NCBI GenBank assembly: GCA_018400355.1
Contig: JAGYMV010000047.1
Coordinates: 1 to 6,033 of the forward strand
From: Wenzhouxiangella sp.
GTDB lineage: Bacteria; Pseudomonadota; Gammaproteobacteria; Xanthomonadales; Wenzhouxiangellaceae
Length of the DNA: 6,033 nt
Direction: 5' to 3'
This document shows, in pieces, positions 1-6,033 of this stretch (positions are counted from its first letter, which is position 1; each line of letters starts with the position of its first letter). Under the pieces are notes generated by a model. That model was given only the letters and a program-made list of their open reading frames with translations. It was not told the origin of the DNA and searched no databases. The position numbers were made by a program, and so were the translations under genes.

Positions 1-1055
1 TTGTTCCTGGCCCACGCGATGAAATCAGCCACAATCAAAAAGTAGCCAGCAAACCCCATAGAGACAATCACTTTGAGTTCGTGGTCCAGCCGGTCTTGAT
101 AGTCTGTTTCTGACAGCCCATCGGCCAGTCCGTGCCGGCTCAGTCGAGCGGCGAGTCCTTCTTGGGATTTGAGTGTCAGATATTCGGTCTCTGTTTGATC
201 GGCAGGGACCGGGAAGGCGGGCAGGGCATATTGTCCCAACGACAATTCGAAGTGACAGCGCTTGGCGATCTCGACTGTGTTTTCAAGCGCCACGGGGATG
301 TCTGCAAACAATGCCTGCATCTCTTCAGCGCTTTTGAAATACTGCTGGTCAACGAATGAGCGTGTGCGTCTCTTGTCATCCAGTAACCGACTTTGATGAA
401 TGCACACACGCGCTTCATGCGCAAAATAATCGGGCTGGTCTAGGAAGCGCACATCGTTGTTGGCGACCACAGGGACTTGGTGTTCAATGGCCAAAGAGAG
501 CAACTGAGATTCCAGCTGTGACTCGTTTTCACGGCCCAGTCGTTCGAGGCTCAGGTACAAGCGATCGCCCCAAAGGCTCAATTGCTCGCGAAGCTCGGAT
601 GCAGCCAGCGCTGGATTGCCTTGGCTCAGAGCTTGGCCAATGGCCGATTCTCGTCCCATCAAAACAATCAAGCCTTGGTGGTGGCGGGTGAGCCATGTGG
701 GATGAATCAGTGGTTTGGATTGGGCATTCCTGCCTTCTAAGAAGCTTTTTGAAATCAGCTGGCAAAGATTGAGGTAGCCTGTTTGGTTTTGGACCAGCAC
801 AGTGGCCACGCTGTATCGGTCGTTGTGCTCTGGGTCGGCGATCAGTAGGTCAGCACCGACAATGGGCTGGATGCCGTTGGCGATGGCGCGCTTGTAGAAC
901 TTCACCAAGCCAAACAGGTTGGACCAGTCGGTCACAGCCACAGCCGGCATGTTGAGTTCGACCGCCCGATCAATCAGCTGATTGATCCGGACCATGCCGT
1001 CCTCTAGGGAGTATTCGGTATGCAGCCTTAAATGGACAAAGCTTGGCTGGGCCAC
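1..1055 (-). CDS. dnaE: DNA polymerase III subunit alpha, N-terminal part (runs off left edge)
   Basis: This is the catalytic subunit of the replicative DNA polymerase in the cytoplasmic holoenzyme. I translated the minus strand from a GTG at 1055 and the frame stays open for about 351 codons to the window edge. The N-terminus reads MAQPSFVHLRLHTEYSLEDG, closely like E. coli DnaE. It is followed by FGLVKFY and IVGAD, then VVANNDVRFL near residue 210 and ELKVIVSMGFAGYFLIVADF near the end. This covers the PHP domain (about residues 5-270) and the start of the palm. The GPGRGSGAGS motif and catalytic aspartates would lie just outside the window. The HxH metal motif of active PHP domains is HLR here (residues 8-10), and the later motif has NDVR rather than NDxH. 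Both are as in E. coli, so the PHP domain is probably not an exonuclease and proofreading is by a separate DnaQ (inference). The GTG is the first possible start after the stop of the upstream gene, 3 nt away. Full-length relatives have about 1,160 residues. Confidence 0.96.
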   Translation of the reverse strand, partial: MAQPSFVHLRLHTEYSLEDGMVRINQLIDRAVELNMPAVAVTDWSNLFGLVKFYKRAIANGIQPIVGADLLIADPEHNDRYSVATVLVQNQTGYLNLCQLISKSFLEGRNAQSKPLIHPTWLTRHHQGLIVLMGRESAIGQALSQGNPALAASELREQLSLWGDRLYLSLERLGRENESQLESQLLSLAIEHQVPVVANNDVRFLDQPDYFAHEARVCIHQSRLLDDKRRTRSFVDQQYFKSAEEMQALFADIPVALENTVEIAKRCHFELSLGQYALPAFPVPADQTETEYLTLKSQEGLAARLSRHGLADGLSETDYQDRLDHELKVIVSMGFAGYFLIVADFIAWARN

Positions 1056-1058
1056 GAT

Positions 1059-3692
1059 TTAGCCCAACATCGCTTCGAGCACATCGCGCGCCCGTTTGAA
1101 TCGGGTAGAGAGTTCCGCATGGCTGTCTTGACTCATCGGTATGGCCTGATACCAACGCACAATTCGGCTGGATAAATCATTCGCAAGGGAAGTGCTTTGC
1201 CCACGTTGGTTGAGCCGCTCATTGAGTTGAGCAACTTGGAATGCCTTTTTTAAATCGCTGTCTTGAGTTGGTGATTCTAGGCCAGATAAAAACTCCATCT
1301 CAACGACCACCGCACGGGCCAAGGCCTCATTGGTCTGTGCCACCGTCTGCCATGCTTCAACCGGTTGTTCGTTGCTTTTAAGTGCGCTTAAGCTCTTTTT
1401 TAGCGCCTGATAACTGTCGGTCAGGTGACTGGGTGCACCAGCGAGCTCATCTGCCTGAGTCTCGGTATTGAGTTCATCGGTGGGCGCAGGGCTTTGATCA
1501 TTCGTTGCCAGTGATGTCCATTGAGCCTGAAGGGTATTGGCCAGCGCATCCACCGCGTCTCTGGCACGTGATTTGGCTTTGGCCTCCTTGGCCTCGATGG
1601 CTTTTTGAATCTGTTGTTGGGCTTTTTCAAAGCGCGCATTGAGGCGGTTGGGGCGGGGCGTTTCACTGAGCCATTGATCGGCCAGCCGAGCCCACTGTGA
1701 TTTGAAATCCAAGTCGGTGTCGTCTGGGCCTTTGGTCATTTCACTGGCCAGTTTTTCGATCTGGCCCAATAGCTCTTCGAGTGCCTCTAGCTTGGCCTGG
1801 CGCTCAAGAGACTCTGCCTCATGTTCTTTTTTAATCGAATCAAATAAGGGGTCAATCGGGGCGCGAAATGCAGCCCACAGCGCTTGGTCTGATTGCCGAC
1901 GACCGCGACCGAGTTTTTTCCACTGGCTTTGCAACGACTTGGCTGTCTCAATGGCCACCGCCGAATCTTTCTCATGGATCAATTGTTCGGCTTGTGCCAC
2001 CAGTTGACGTTTCTTTTGTTCCACTTCGGCAAAGAGTTGATCGATCCGAGCTGAGAGCCCACTCATCAATTCCTTGAGGCGCTTGGCATTGGTCGCCCGG
2101 AGTTTGGGTGGCAAATCGTCCAGACGGCGAATGGCTTGGCGGGCAATTTTAAGTGGCTCTAAGTAAATACCCACATCTTGATGGCTGGATTCGAGGGTCT
2201 GGGTGGTCTGTTCAATAAATGCATCCAGTGCCTCTAAGTTGCCTTGTTGATACTGCTGGCGGTGCTCTAGGGCCGGTTGGATGCGCTCATAGATGGCATC
2301 GATGGCTTGGGAGAAACGGCGCCACTGAGCATGCGGCGCAGCTGATCGCTTGTCACTCAACGCAGTGCGTTCGACTGCCTCAAGCTCTTTCCATTGTTTT
2401 CTGGCTTCCTGAACCAATGCGCGCAAGGCATCTGGGTGCAGGTCTTGGTCAGCAGATGCCTCCAGCTTTGCAATGAGCTGGTCGCGCTGTGTGTTGTTGG
2501 ACCAATTGAGCCATTGCTTGAGCGTTTGGAATTGCGCCTTCACTCGGGCCTCATGCGCACGCAGAGATTTTGGTGTGGGGCTTTGCAATGCGGCCAAGGC
2601 CGTGGCGGCTTGTTGCAGTTGTCCATTCTCGATGGCTTGCTCAGCGTCTGCCAACAGGCTTTGGGTTTTGGCGGTCAGCAGCAACTGCTCTTCGGCTCTT
2701 TTTTGCTGTGCTTGTTTTTTCTCTTCTATCCGCCGTCGCTGGGTGTCTTCGGCTTCGCTGGATTGCTTGGGCGACGGCTCAGCAGGTGATGGCTCAGTGG
2801 GCACATCGGCCTTGGGTTCTGCTGTTGATTCAATCGTTGATTCAATCGTTGATTCGCCAGTGGATTCAACAGGTTCGGGTATGGCTGGGGTGGCGGGTGG
2901 ATGGATGATGGCCGAGACCATGGATCGCGCTTTTTCAAAGCGGTCGTTGAGCTCTGAGGGCAAAGCGCCCAGTCGGGCCCAATCAGACTCAATGCGGGCG
3001 AGTTCTTTGGCGGTTTGTCCAGGTGATCGACCCAAAATCAAGCCCTCCATCTCGCGCAAACAGGCGGTGGCCTGTTTGATCGCCATCGATTCGCCGACCA
3101 CACCTTTGAGCACATCCACCCGAGCCTCGAGTGCTTTACTTTTGGCCTTGGAACGCTTTTTGAGGGTCGGCGCCACCCGTTCCAGCGAGTTGGGGTCGTT
3201 GATTTGTTCAAGAATGGAGGCGGCCAGGGCGGGGTCTGGCTCTTGAACATAACAATCGGCCAAGAAGCCGTTGGCGTGAATACTGGCCAGCGCCCGTCCT
3301 CTGAGCTTGGCATCAGGCGCCTTTTGCGCAATCGTTTGAATCAGTGAGCGCTTTTGGTCTTCTTCGATGATGGCATCGAGCCAAGCTACGCGCGCCTGGC
3401 GGTATTCCTTGGCGTCGGTCTTGATGACCTGCTGGCCGATGAAGCGATCGGCAGGCTCGATAATCTCGGGGTCTTTGCTGGAGAGTCTGGCATCCAGCCA
3501 AAAAGGCTCGGTATCAATCCGCCGCAAAGCCGCCAGCCGCACCAAGCCAGAGGGATCACTCTGAGCGATCTCGCCGAGTTTTTCTAATAGTTTCGGGTCA
3601 TTAGAGGTGCTCACCGCGGTTGCGCGCGAGGCCTCATCCTTACTTTCCCAGGGTTTTCTAAACAAGATTTTATCGCCGCCGAAGGGGTTCAA
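1059..3692 (-). CDS. DUF349 domain-containing protein, function unknown
   Basis: This is a large, soluble, mostly helical protein of 877 residues with no signal peptide or membrane segment. Several copies of the DUF349 pattern (a helix with a conserved W, then a helix with F..A.d) can be seen. They lie at about 230-262 (SDWARLGALP..LNDRFEKA), 425-472, 565-622 (the clearest: WKKLGRGRR..ALWAAFRAPIDPLF), 660-700 and 840-875. Residues 30-215 look like HEAT-type helical pairs. Residues 264-320 form a Pro/Glu/Ser/Thr-rich, probably disordered linker with a short tandem repeat. Residues 318-355 are a charged, Q-rich likely coiled coil. Residues 793-830 (VEMEFLSGLESP and following) resemble the conserved C-terminal block of proteobacterial relatives. 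The biochemical role of the family is not established. The start is uncertain: the TTG at 3692 directly follows an in-frame TGA and lacks a Shine-Dalgarno sequence. A second TTG at 3665 (codon 10), just before FRKPWESKD, is a fair alternative. The gene is upstream of dnaE in a tight operon, so a link to replication or repair is possible but unproven. Confidence 0.9.
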   Translation of the reverse strand: MNPFGGDKILFRKPWESKDEASRATAVSTSNDPKLLEKLGEIAQSDPSGLVRLAALRRIDTEPFWLDARLSSKDPEIIEPADRFIGQQVIKTDAKEYRQARVAWLDAIIEEDQKRSLIQTIAQKAPDAKLRGRALASIHANGFLADCYVQEPDPALAASILEQINDPNSLERVAPTLKKRSKAKSKALEARVDVLKGVVGESMAIKQATACLREMEGLILGRSPGQTAKELARIESDWARLGALPSELNDRFEKARSMVSAIIHPPATPAIPEPVESTGESTIESTIESTAEPKADVPTEPSPAEPSPKQSSEAEDTQRRRIEEKKQAQQKRAEEQLLLTAKTQSLLADAEQAIENGQLQQAATALAALQSPTPKSLRAHEARVKAQFQTLKQWLNWSNNTQRDQLIAKLEASADQDLHPDALRALVQEARKQWKELEAVERTALSDKRSAAPHAQWRRFSQAIDAIYERIQPALEHRQQYQQGNLEALDAFIEQTTQTLESSHQDVGIYLEPLKIARQAIRRLDDLPPKLRATNAKRLKELMSGLSARIDQLFAEVEQKKRQLVAQAEQLIHEKDSAVAIETAKSLQSQWKKLGRGRRQSDQALWAAFRAPIDPLFDSIKKEHEAESLERQAKLEALEELLGQIEKLASEMTKGPDDTDLDFKSQWARLADQWLSETPRPNRLNARFEKAQQQIQKAIEAKEAKAKSRARDAVDALANTLQAQWTSLATNDQSPAPTDELNTETQADELAGAPSHLTDSYQALKKSLSALKSNEQPVEAWQTVAQTNEALARAVVVEMEFLSGLESPTQDSDLKKAFQVAQLNERLNQRGQSTSLANDLSSRIVRWYQAIPMSQDSHAELSTRFKRARDVLEAMLG
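2824..2871. repeat. 12-bp tandem repeat, four copies, in the DUF349 linker
   Basis: Four consecutive 12-bp units read GTTGATTCAATC, GTTGATTCAATC, GTTGATTCGCCA and GTGGATTCAACA on the plus strand. The first two are identical and the last two diverge. On the coding (minus) strand they encode the EST-type tetrapeptides around residues 274-290 (ESTGESTIESTIESTAE). The unit length is a multiple of three, so gain or loss of copies keeps the reading frame. The repeat lies in the low-complexity, probably disordered linker between the N-terminal helical region and the coiled coil. Confidence 0.9.
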
Positions 3693-3700
3693 TCACAGAG

Positions 3701-3706
3701 ATTATT
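3701..3706 (-). promoter_or_regulatory. Putative -10 box for the DUF349-dnaE operon
   Basis: On the minus strand this reads AATAAT, matching five of six bases of TATAAT. The -35 candidates 16-18 bp upstream (for example TTATAC at 3724-3729) are weak and overlap the plus-strand -10 of nhaC. Transcription would begin around 3694, almost at the TTG at 3692. That favours either a leaderless message or translation from the later TTG at 3665. Confidence 0.3.
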
Positions 3707-3721
3707 GTGCCAGATTTTGGA

Positions 3722-3730
3722 TGGTATAAG
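3722..3730 (+). promoter_or_regulatory. Putative extended -10 promoter for nhaC
   Basis: The sequence TGGTATAAG fits the TGn-TATAAT extended -10 with five of six hexamer matches. No convincing -35 is seen 16-18 bp upstream (TTATTG at 3702-3707 is poor), which extended -10 promoters can tolerate. A start site about 7 nt downstream would fall near 3736-3738, at the edge of the ATG at 3739. The transcript would then be leaderless or nearly so. The only Shine-Dalgarno-like bases are AGG at 3733-3735, too close to the ATG to work well. Confidence 0.4.
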
Positions 3731-3738
3731 ATAGGCCG

Positions 3739-5205
3739 ATGGAAAATACACCCAACCAAGACGCCAATCAGGCCAGCCAGACTCCCTCCCTGGTCCAAGC
3801 GCTGTTACCCATTAGCTTTTTAATCGTGATGCTGGCCACCTCGGTATGGCTGTTCGGCGATAACTCAAGCTATGGCCCCAATCAGATCGCACTACTGATT
3901 GCCGCGGCCAGCGCGACGCTGATTGGCTTGTACAACGGGCAGAGTTGGGTGCATCTCCAAGAGGGCATTGTCAATGGGATATCGGTGGCGCTGGGTGCGA
4001 TCTTAATTATTCTGACCGTGGGTGCTTTGGTGGGCACTTGGTTGTTGGCGGGCATCGTGCCCACCATGATCTACTTTGGCTTAGAGCTTTTAAACCCCAG
4101 TTGGTTTTATGCGGCCAGTTGCCTGATTTGCGCCGTTGTTGCGGTGTCCATTGGCAGTTCATGGACCACCGCGGCCACCATTGGGGTGGCCCTCATGGGC
4201 ATAGCCGCCGGCCTTGAGCTGTCCCTTCCCATCGCGGCAGGGGCGGTGGTCTCAGGCGCTTATTTTGGCGATAAGATGTCGCCTCTGTCCGACACCACCA
4301 ATTTGGCGCCGGCTGTCAGCGGGTCGGATTTGTTCGCCCACATCCGATACATGACTTGGGTATCGGTGCCGGCTCTGGTCTTGGCGCTGCTCGCTTATAC
4401 GGTGCTCGGGTTCTCAGCTGATGTCAGTAGCACGGGTGAGGCCTTGGTCACCATGCAACAGGACCTCGATTCATTATTCAATATTAGTATTTGGATGTTG
4501 ATTCCATTGGGCTTTTTGTTTGTTTTGGCCGCCTTGGGTAAACCCGCTTTGCCAAGCATTTTTGCCGCCGCCTTACTGGGTGCTGTCTGGGCGCTGATTT
4601 TTCAGCCCGAGCGGGTGGCGGCCATGGCAGGGGACAGTGGGGGTTCTTTGGCCAGTTTGCAGGCGGTTTGGCTGGCGTTGAGTGACGGCACCCAGGTCAG
4701 CAGCGACAACGCGGCGCTCGCTGATCTCCTGAGTGGCGGGGGCATGTCTTCGATGCTAAACACCGTCTGGTTGGTGATTTGTGCCATGACCTTTGGTGGG
4801 GTGATGGAGCAAACTGGTTTGCTGCGACGGGTCTTGCAGACGTTGCTTCGATTGATCAAGACCAGCGCCTCGTTGATTACCACAACGATTCTGACCGCGT
4901 TTTCAACCAACATCTTAACGGCCGATCAGTACATCTCATTGGTCTTACCCGGTCGGATGTTTAAAGCAGAATATGCCGCCAGAGGCTTGGATCCACGGGT
5001 ATTGTCGCGAAGCCTTGAAAATGGGGGCACGATCACCTCGGTGCTGATCCCATGGAACACCTGCGCGGTGTTTATGTTTGGCGTGCTGGGGGTGAGCCCG
5101 ATTGAGTATGCGCCCTATGCCTTTTTTGCCCTATTGGTGCCAATCATTGGGATCGCCTATGCCTATTTTGACTTTAAGATCCTACGGTTAGCTGACGCAC
5201 CATAG
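3739..5205 (+). CDS. nhaC: Na+/H+ antiporter, NhaC family
   Basis: This is a polytopic inner-membrane protein that, by family, exchanges cytoplasmic Na+ for external H+ and supports sodium and pH homeostasis. Its 488 residues are in the usual NhaC size range. The first ~18 residues are polar and cytosolic-like. About 11-12 hydrophobic segments follow, roughly at 20-40, 48-66, 80-105, 122-140, 143-160, 163-176, 203-224, 248-264, 269-288, 338-356, 432-452 and 456-477. Family signatures are GAYFGDKMSPLSDTTNLAPA at 173-192, NILTADQY at 391-398, and SLENGGTITSVLIPWNTCAV at 425-444. These polar and charged residues within membrane segments are likely to form the ion path (inference). The ATG at 3739 is the only good start before the first membrane segment. 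Substrate could also be another cation pair or metabolite, since the wider family includes malate/Na+-lactate exchangers (MleN). The 3' end overlaps the convergent TraB-like gene by 32 bp. Confidence 0.93.
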   Translation: MENTPNQDANQASQTPSLVQALLPISFLIVMLATSVWLFGDNSSYGPNQIALLIAAASATLIGLYNGQSWVHLQEGIVNGISVALGAILIILTVGALVGTWLLAGIVPTMIYFGLELLNPSWFYAASCLICAVVAVSIGSSWTTAATIGVALMGIAAGLELSLPIAAGAVVSGAYFGDKMSPLSDTTNLAPAVSGSDLFAHIRYMTWVSVPALVLALLAYTVLGFSADVSSTGEALVTMQQDLDSLFNISIWMLIPLGFLFVLAALGKPALPSIFAAALLGAVWALIFQPERVAAMAGDSGGSLASLQAVWLALSDGTQVSSDNAALADLLSGGGMSSMLNTVWLVICAMTFGGVMEQTGLLRRVLQTLLRLIKTSASLITTTILTAFSTNILTADQYISLVLPGRMFKAEYAARGLDPRVLSRSLENGGTITSVLIPWNTCAVFMFGVLGVSPIEYAPYAFFALLVPIIGIAYAYFDFKILRLADAP

Positions 5206-6033
5206 AAAAGCCAGCGATCCAGGTGCCGGCTGCCGATCCGAGGTTGGATAGGAAAAACACCAAAAAGACATGCGAGATTCTGTTTCGATACCAGCCCTTG
5301 AGGGTGGAGGCATCCTCTCGCAACGCATCAAAGTCGCCAATGGTGGGCTTTTTTAGCCACGCTTCCACAGCACCTGTGACCATGCCTGCACCCACCGTTG
5401 GGTTGAGGGACGTTAATGGTGCCGCCACAAGCGCGGTCAGGACCGTCAGCGGATGGGCGCGCGCAATGATCGCGCCCAGCGCAGATAAGCTCCCGTTGAT
5501 CAAGACCCAGGTGGTGATCAATGCCCAGCCAAGCTCGGGCGAGCGAGAAAAGCCGATCCCGAATCCCGATAACACCAAAACGAGAACGGCCCAGGGGATG
5601 ACTTTCCAAATGGGGCTTTTGGGGGGTGTGTATTCCAATGCCTTGAGTGTGGCTTTGGCCGGTTCATCAGACTCAATGGCTTTGACGGTGCCAGGCAAGT
5701 GTCCTGCGCCCAAAACCACCAAAACAGATCGGATGGCCCGGTCGGGATCTGCCGCCGCTGAGTGTTCATCGGCATGGGCTTTGAGCTTGGCCGCCATGTA
5801 GCGGTCTCGCTCGGCGATGAGGCTTTCATAGAGCTGAGGGCTGTCGGCCGAGACTTGTTGTAGTGTTTGTCCCAGCAGATCGCCTTGTTTGAGCTCTTCA
5901 ATTTCTTGCTCTGAGATCTCTTCTTTAGAGAACATCGAGAAGAACAGGCCATTGAGCATGACCCAGCGGCCCCACCAACCCAAGTGAGCACTGGCACGTT
6001 TTAGCGTGATGCCAATCTCTCGGTCAATTAGCC
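5174..6033 (-). CDS. TraB family membrane protein, C-terminal part (5' end beyond right edge)
   Basis: The frame is open from the window edge to the TAA at 5174-5176, giving about 285 residues. It starts mid-protein with LIDREIGITLKRASAHLGWW, the conserved DR[DE]I..TLKRA region of the TraB/PrgY family, so the TTG at 5983 is an internal leucine codon and not a start. Other family landmarks are LIAERDRYMA (5818-5789), the GAGH motif at 5710-5699, and KKPTIGDFDAL..D..TLKGWYRNR, followed by a C-terminal membrane segment. Three to four hydrophobic stretches fill the C-terminal half. The first GxxH motif (GTAHVS type) and family glutamate would be upstream, outside the window. The family is named after the enterococcal pheromone shutdown protein and has been proposed to be related to Tiki/GumN-type metalloproteases. 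Its role in free-living gammaproteobacteria is unknown, and a pheromone function should not be assumed here. Confidence 0.88.
   Translation of the reverse strand, partial: LIDREIGITLKRASAHLGWWGRWVMLNGLFFSMFSKEEISEQEIEELKQGDLLGQTLQQVSADSPQLYESLIAERDRYMAAKLKAHADEHSAAADPDRAIRSVLVVLGAGHLPGTVKAIESDEPAKATLKALEYTPPKSPIWKVIPWAVLVLVLSGFGIGFSRSPELGWALITTWVLINGSLSALGAIIARAHPLTVLTALVAAPLTSLNPTVGAGMVTGAVEAWLKKPTIGDFDALREDASTLKGWYRNRISHVFLVFFLSNLGSAAGTWIAGFSMVRQLTVGS

Larger units (their letters stand above)
3693..3738. promoter_or_regulatory. Divergent intergenic region between the DUF349 gene and nhaC
   Basis: Only 46 bp separate the two divergent start codons, so both promoters must lie here or inside the coding ends. 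It holds an extended -10 on the plus strand (3722-3730) and an AATAAT box on the minus strand (3701-3706). There is also a short CACA-N8-TGTG inverted repeat at 3694-3709, which overlaps the minus-strand box and could be an operator or chance. No strong Shine-Dalgarno sequence precedes either start. Transcription of the two units could interfere or be co-regulated (inference). Confidence 0.5.

Noticed and set aside
132..691. Two plus-strand open frames of 75 and 111 codons
   Set aside because: Both are antisense to well-conserved dnaE coding sequence and show no family resemblance.
2824..2871. CRISPR-like or regulatory direct repeat
   Set aside because: The units are contiguous with no spacers, 12 bp long and in frame within a coding sequence, so they are a coding tandem repeat.
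2473..3246. 257-codon open frame on the plus strand
   Set aside because: It lies antisense inside the DUF349 gene, is rich in Ser, Ala and Cys without a recognisable domain, and reflects the codon bias of the real gene.
3694..3709. CACA-N8-TGTG inverted repeat as a CRP or LexA site
   Set aside because: The half-sites are in the opposite orientation to CRP (TGTGA-N6-TCACA) and do not match LexA (CTGT-N8-ACAG). Four-base arms are easily found by chance.
5200..5260. Possible hairpin after the nhaC stop (AGCC...GGCT)
   Set aside because: The arms are four bases with a mismatch beyond them and no following T run, so it is not supported as a terminator.
5223..5801. 192-codon open frame on the plus strand
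   Set aside because: It is antisense to the TraB-like gene, which has clear family motifs throughout; no domain is visible in this frame.
5518..5997. 159-codon open frame on the minus strand
   Set aside because: It is a shifted-frame shadow of the TraB-like gene, full of Ser, Pro and Trp, with no domain.

Overview
The window looks like ordinary core chromosome from a gram-negative gammaproteobacterium. The partial DnaE resembles the Escherichia coli protein closely. It has the E. coli-type degenerate PHP domain, and its last in-window residues match the stretch just before the polymerase active site. Base composition is moderate (mid-50s %GC by eye). The NhaC-type sodium/proton antiporter would suit a marine or saline habitat, but I cannot name a genus. 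I see no tRNA, rRNA, CRISPR array, insertion sequence, phage gene or attachment site.

There are four protein genes. Positions 1-1055 (minus) hold the first ~351 codons of dnaE, the replicative DNA polymerase III alpha subunit, which runs off the left edge. Positions 1059-3692 (minus) hold an 877-residue multi-copy DUF349 protein of unknown function. It is transcribed towards dnaE and separated from it by only 3 nt. Positions 3739-5205 (plus) hold an NhaC-family Na+/H+ antiporter. Positions 5174-6033 (minus) hold the C-terminal ~285 residues of a TraB-family membrane protein, whose 5' end lies beyond the right edge.

The DUF349 gene and dnaE form a tight operon. The stop codon and the GTG start of dnaE are in the same reading frame, and there is no good ribosome binding site for dnaE. 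Translational coupling is therefore likely. The DUF349 gene and nhaC are divergent from a 46-bp gap that must hold both promoters. An extended -10 on the plus strand and an AATAAT box on the minus strand both sit so close to the start codons that one or both messages may have almost no leader. The nhaC and TraB-like genes converge and overlap by 32 bp at their 3' ends, with no visible terminator between them.

Nothing here is clearly a new system. The most interesting points are the DUF349-dnaE coupling, the cramped divergent promoter region, and an in-frame 12-bp tandem repeat in the DUF349 linker.
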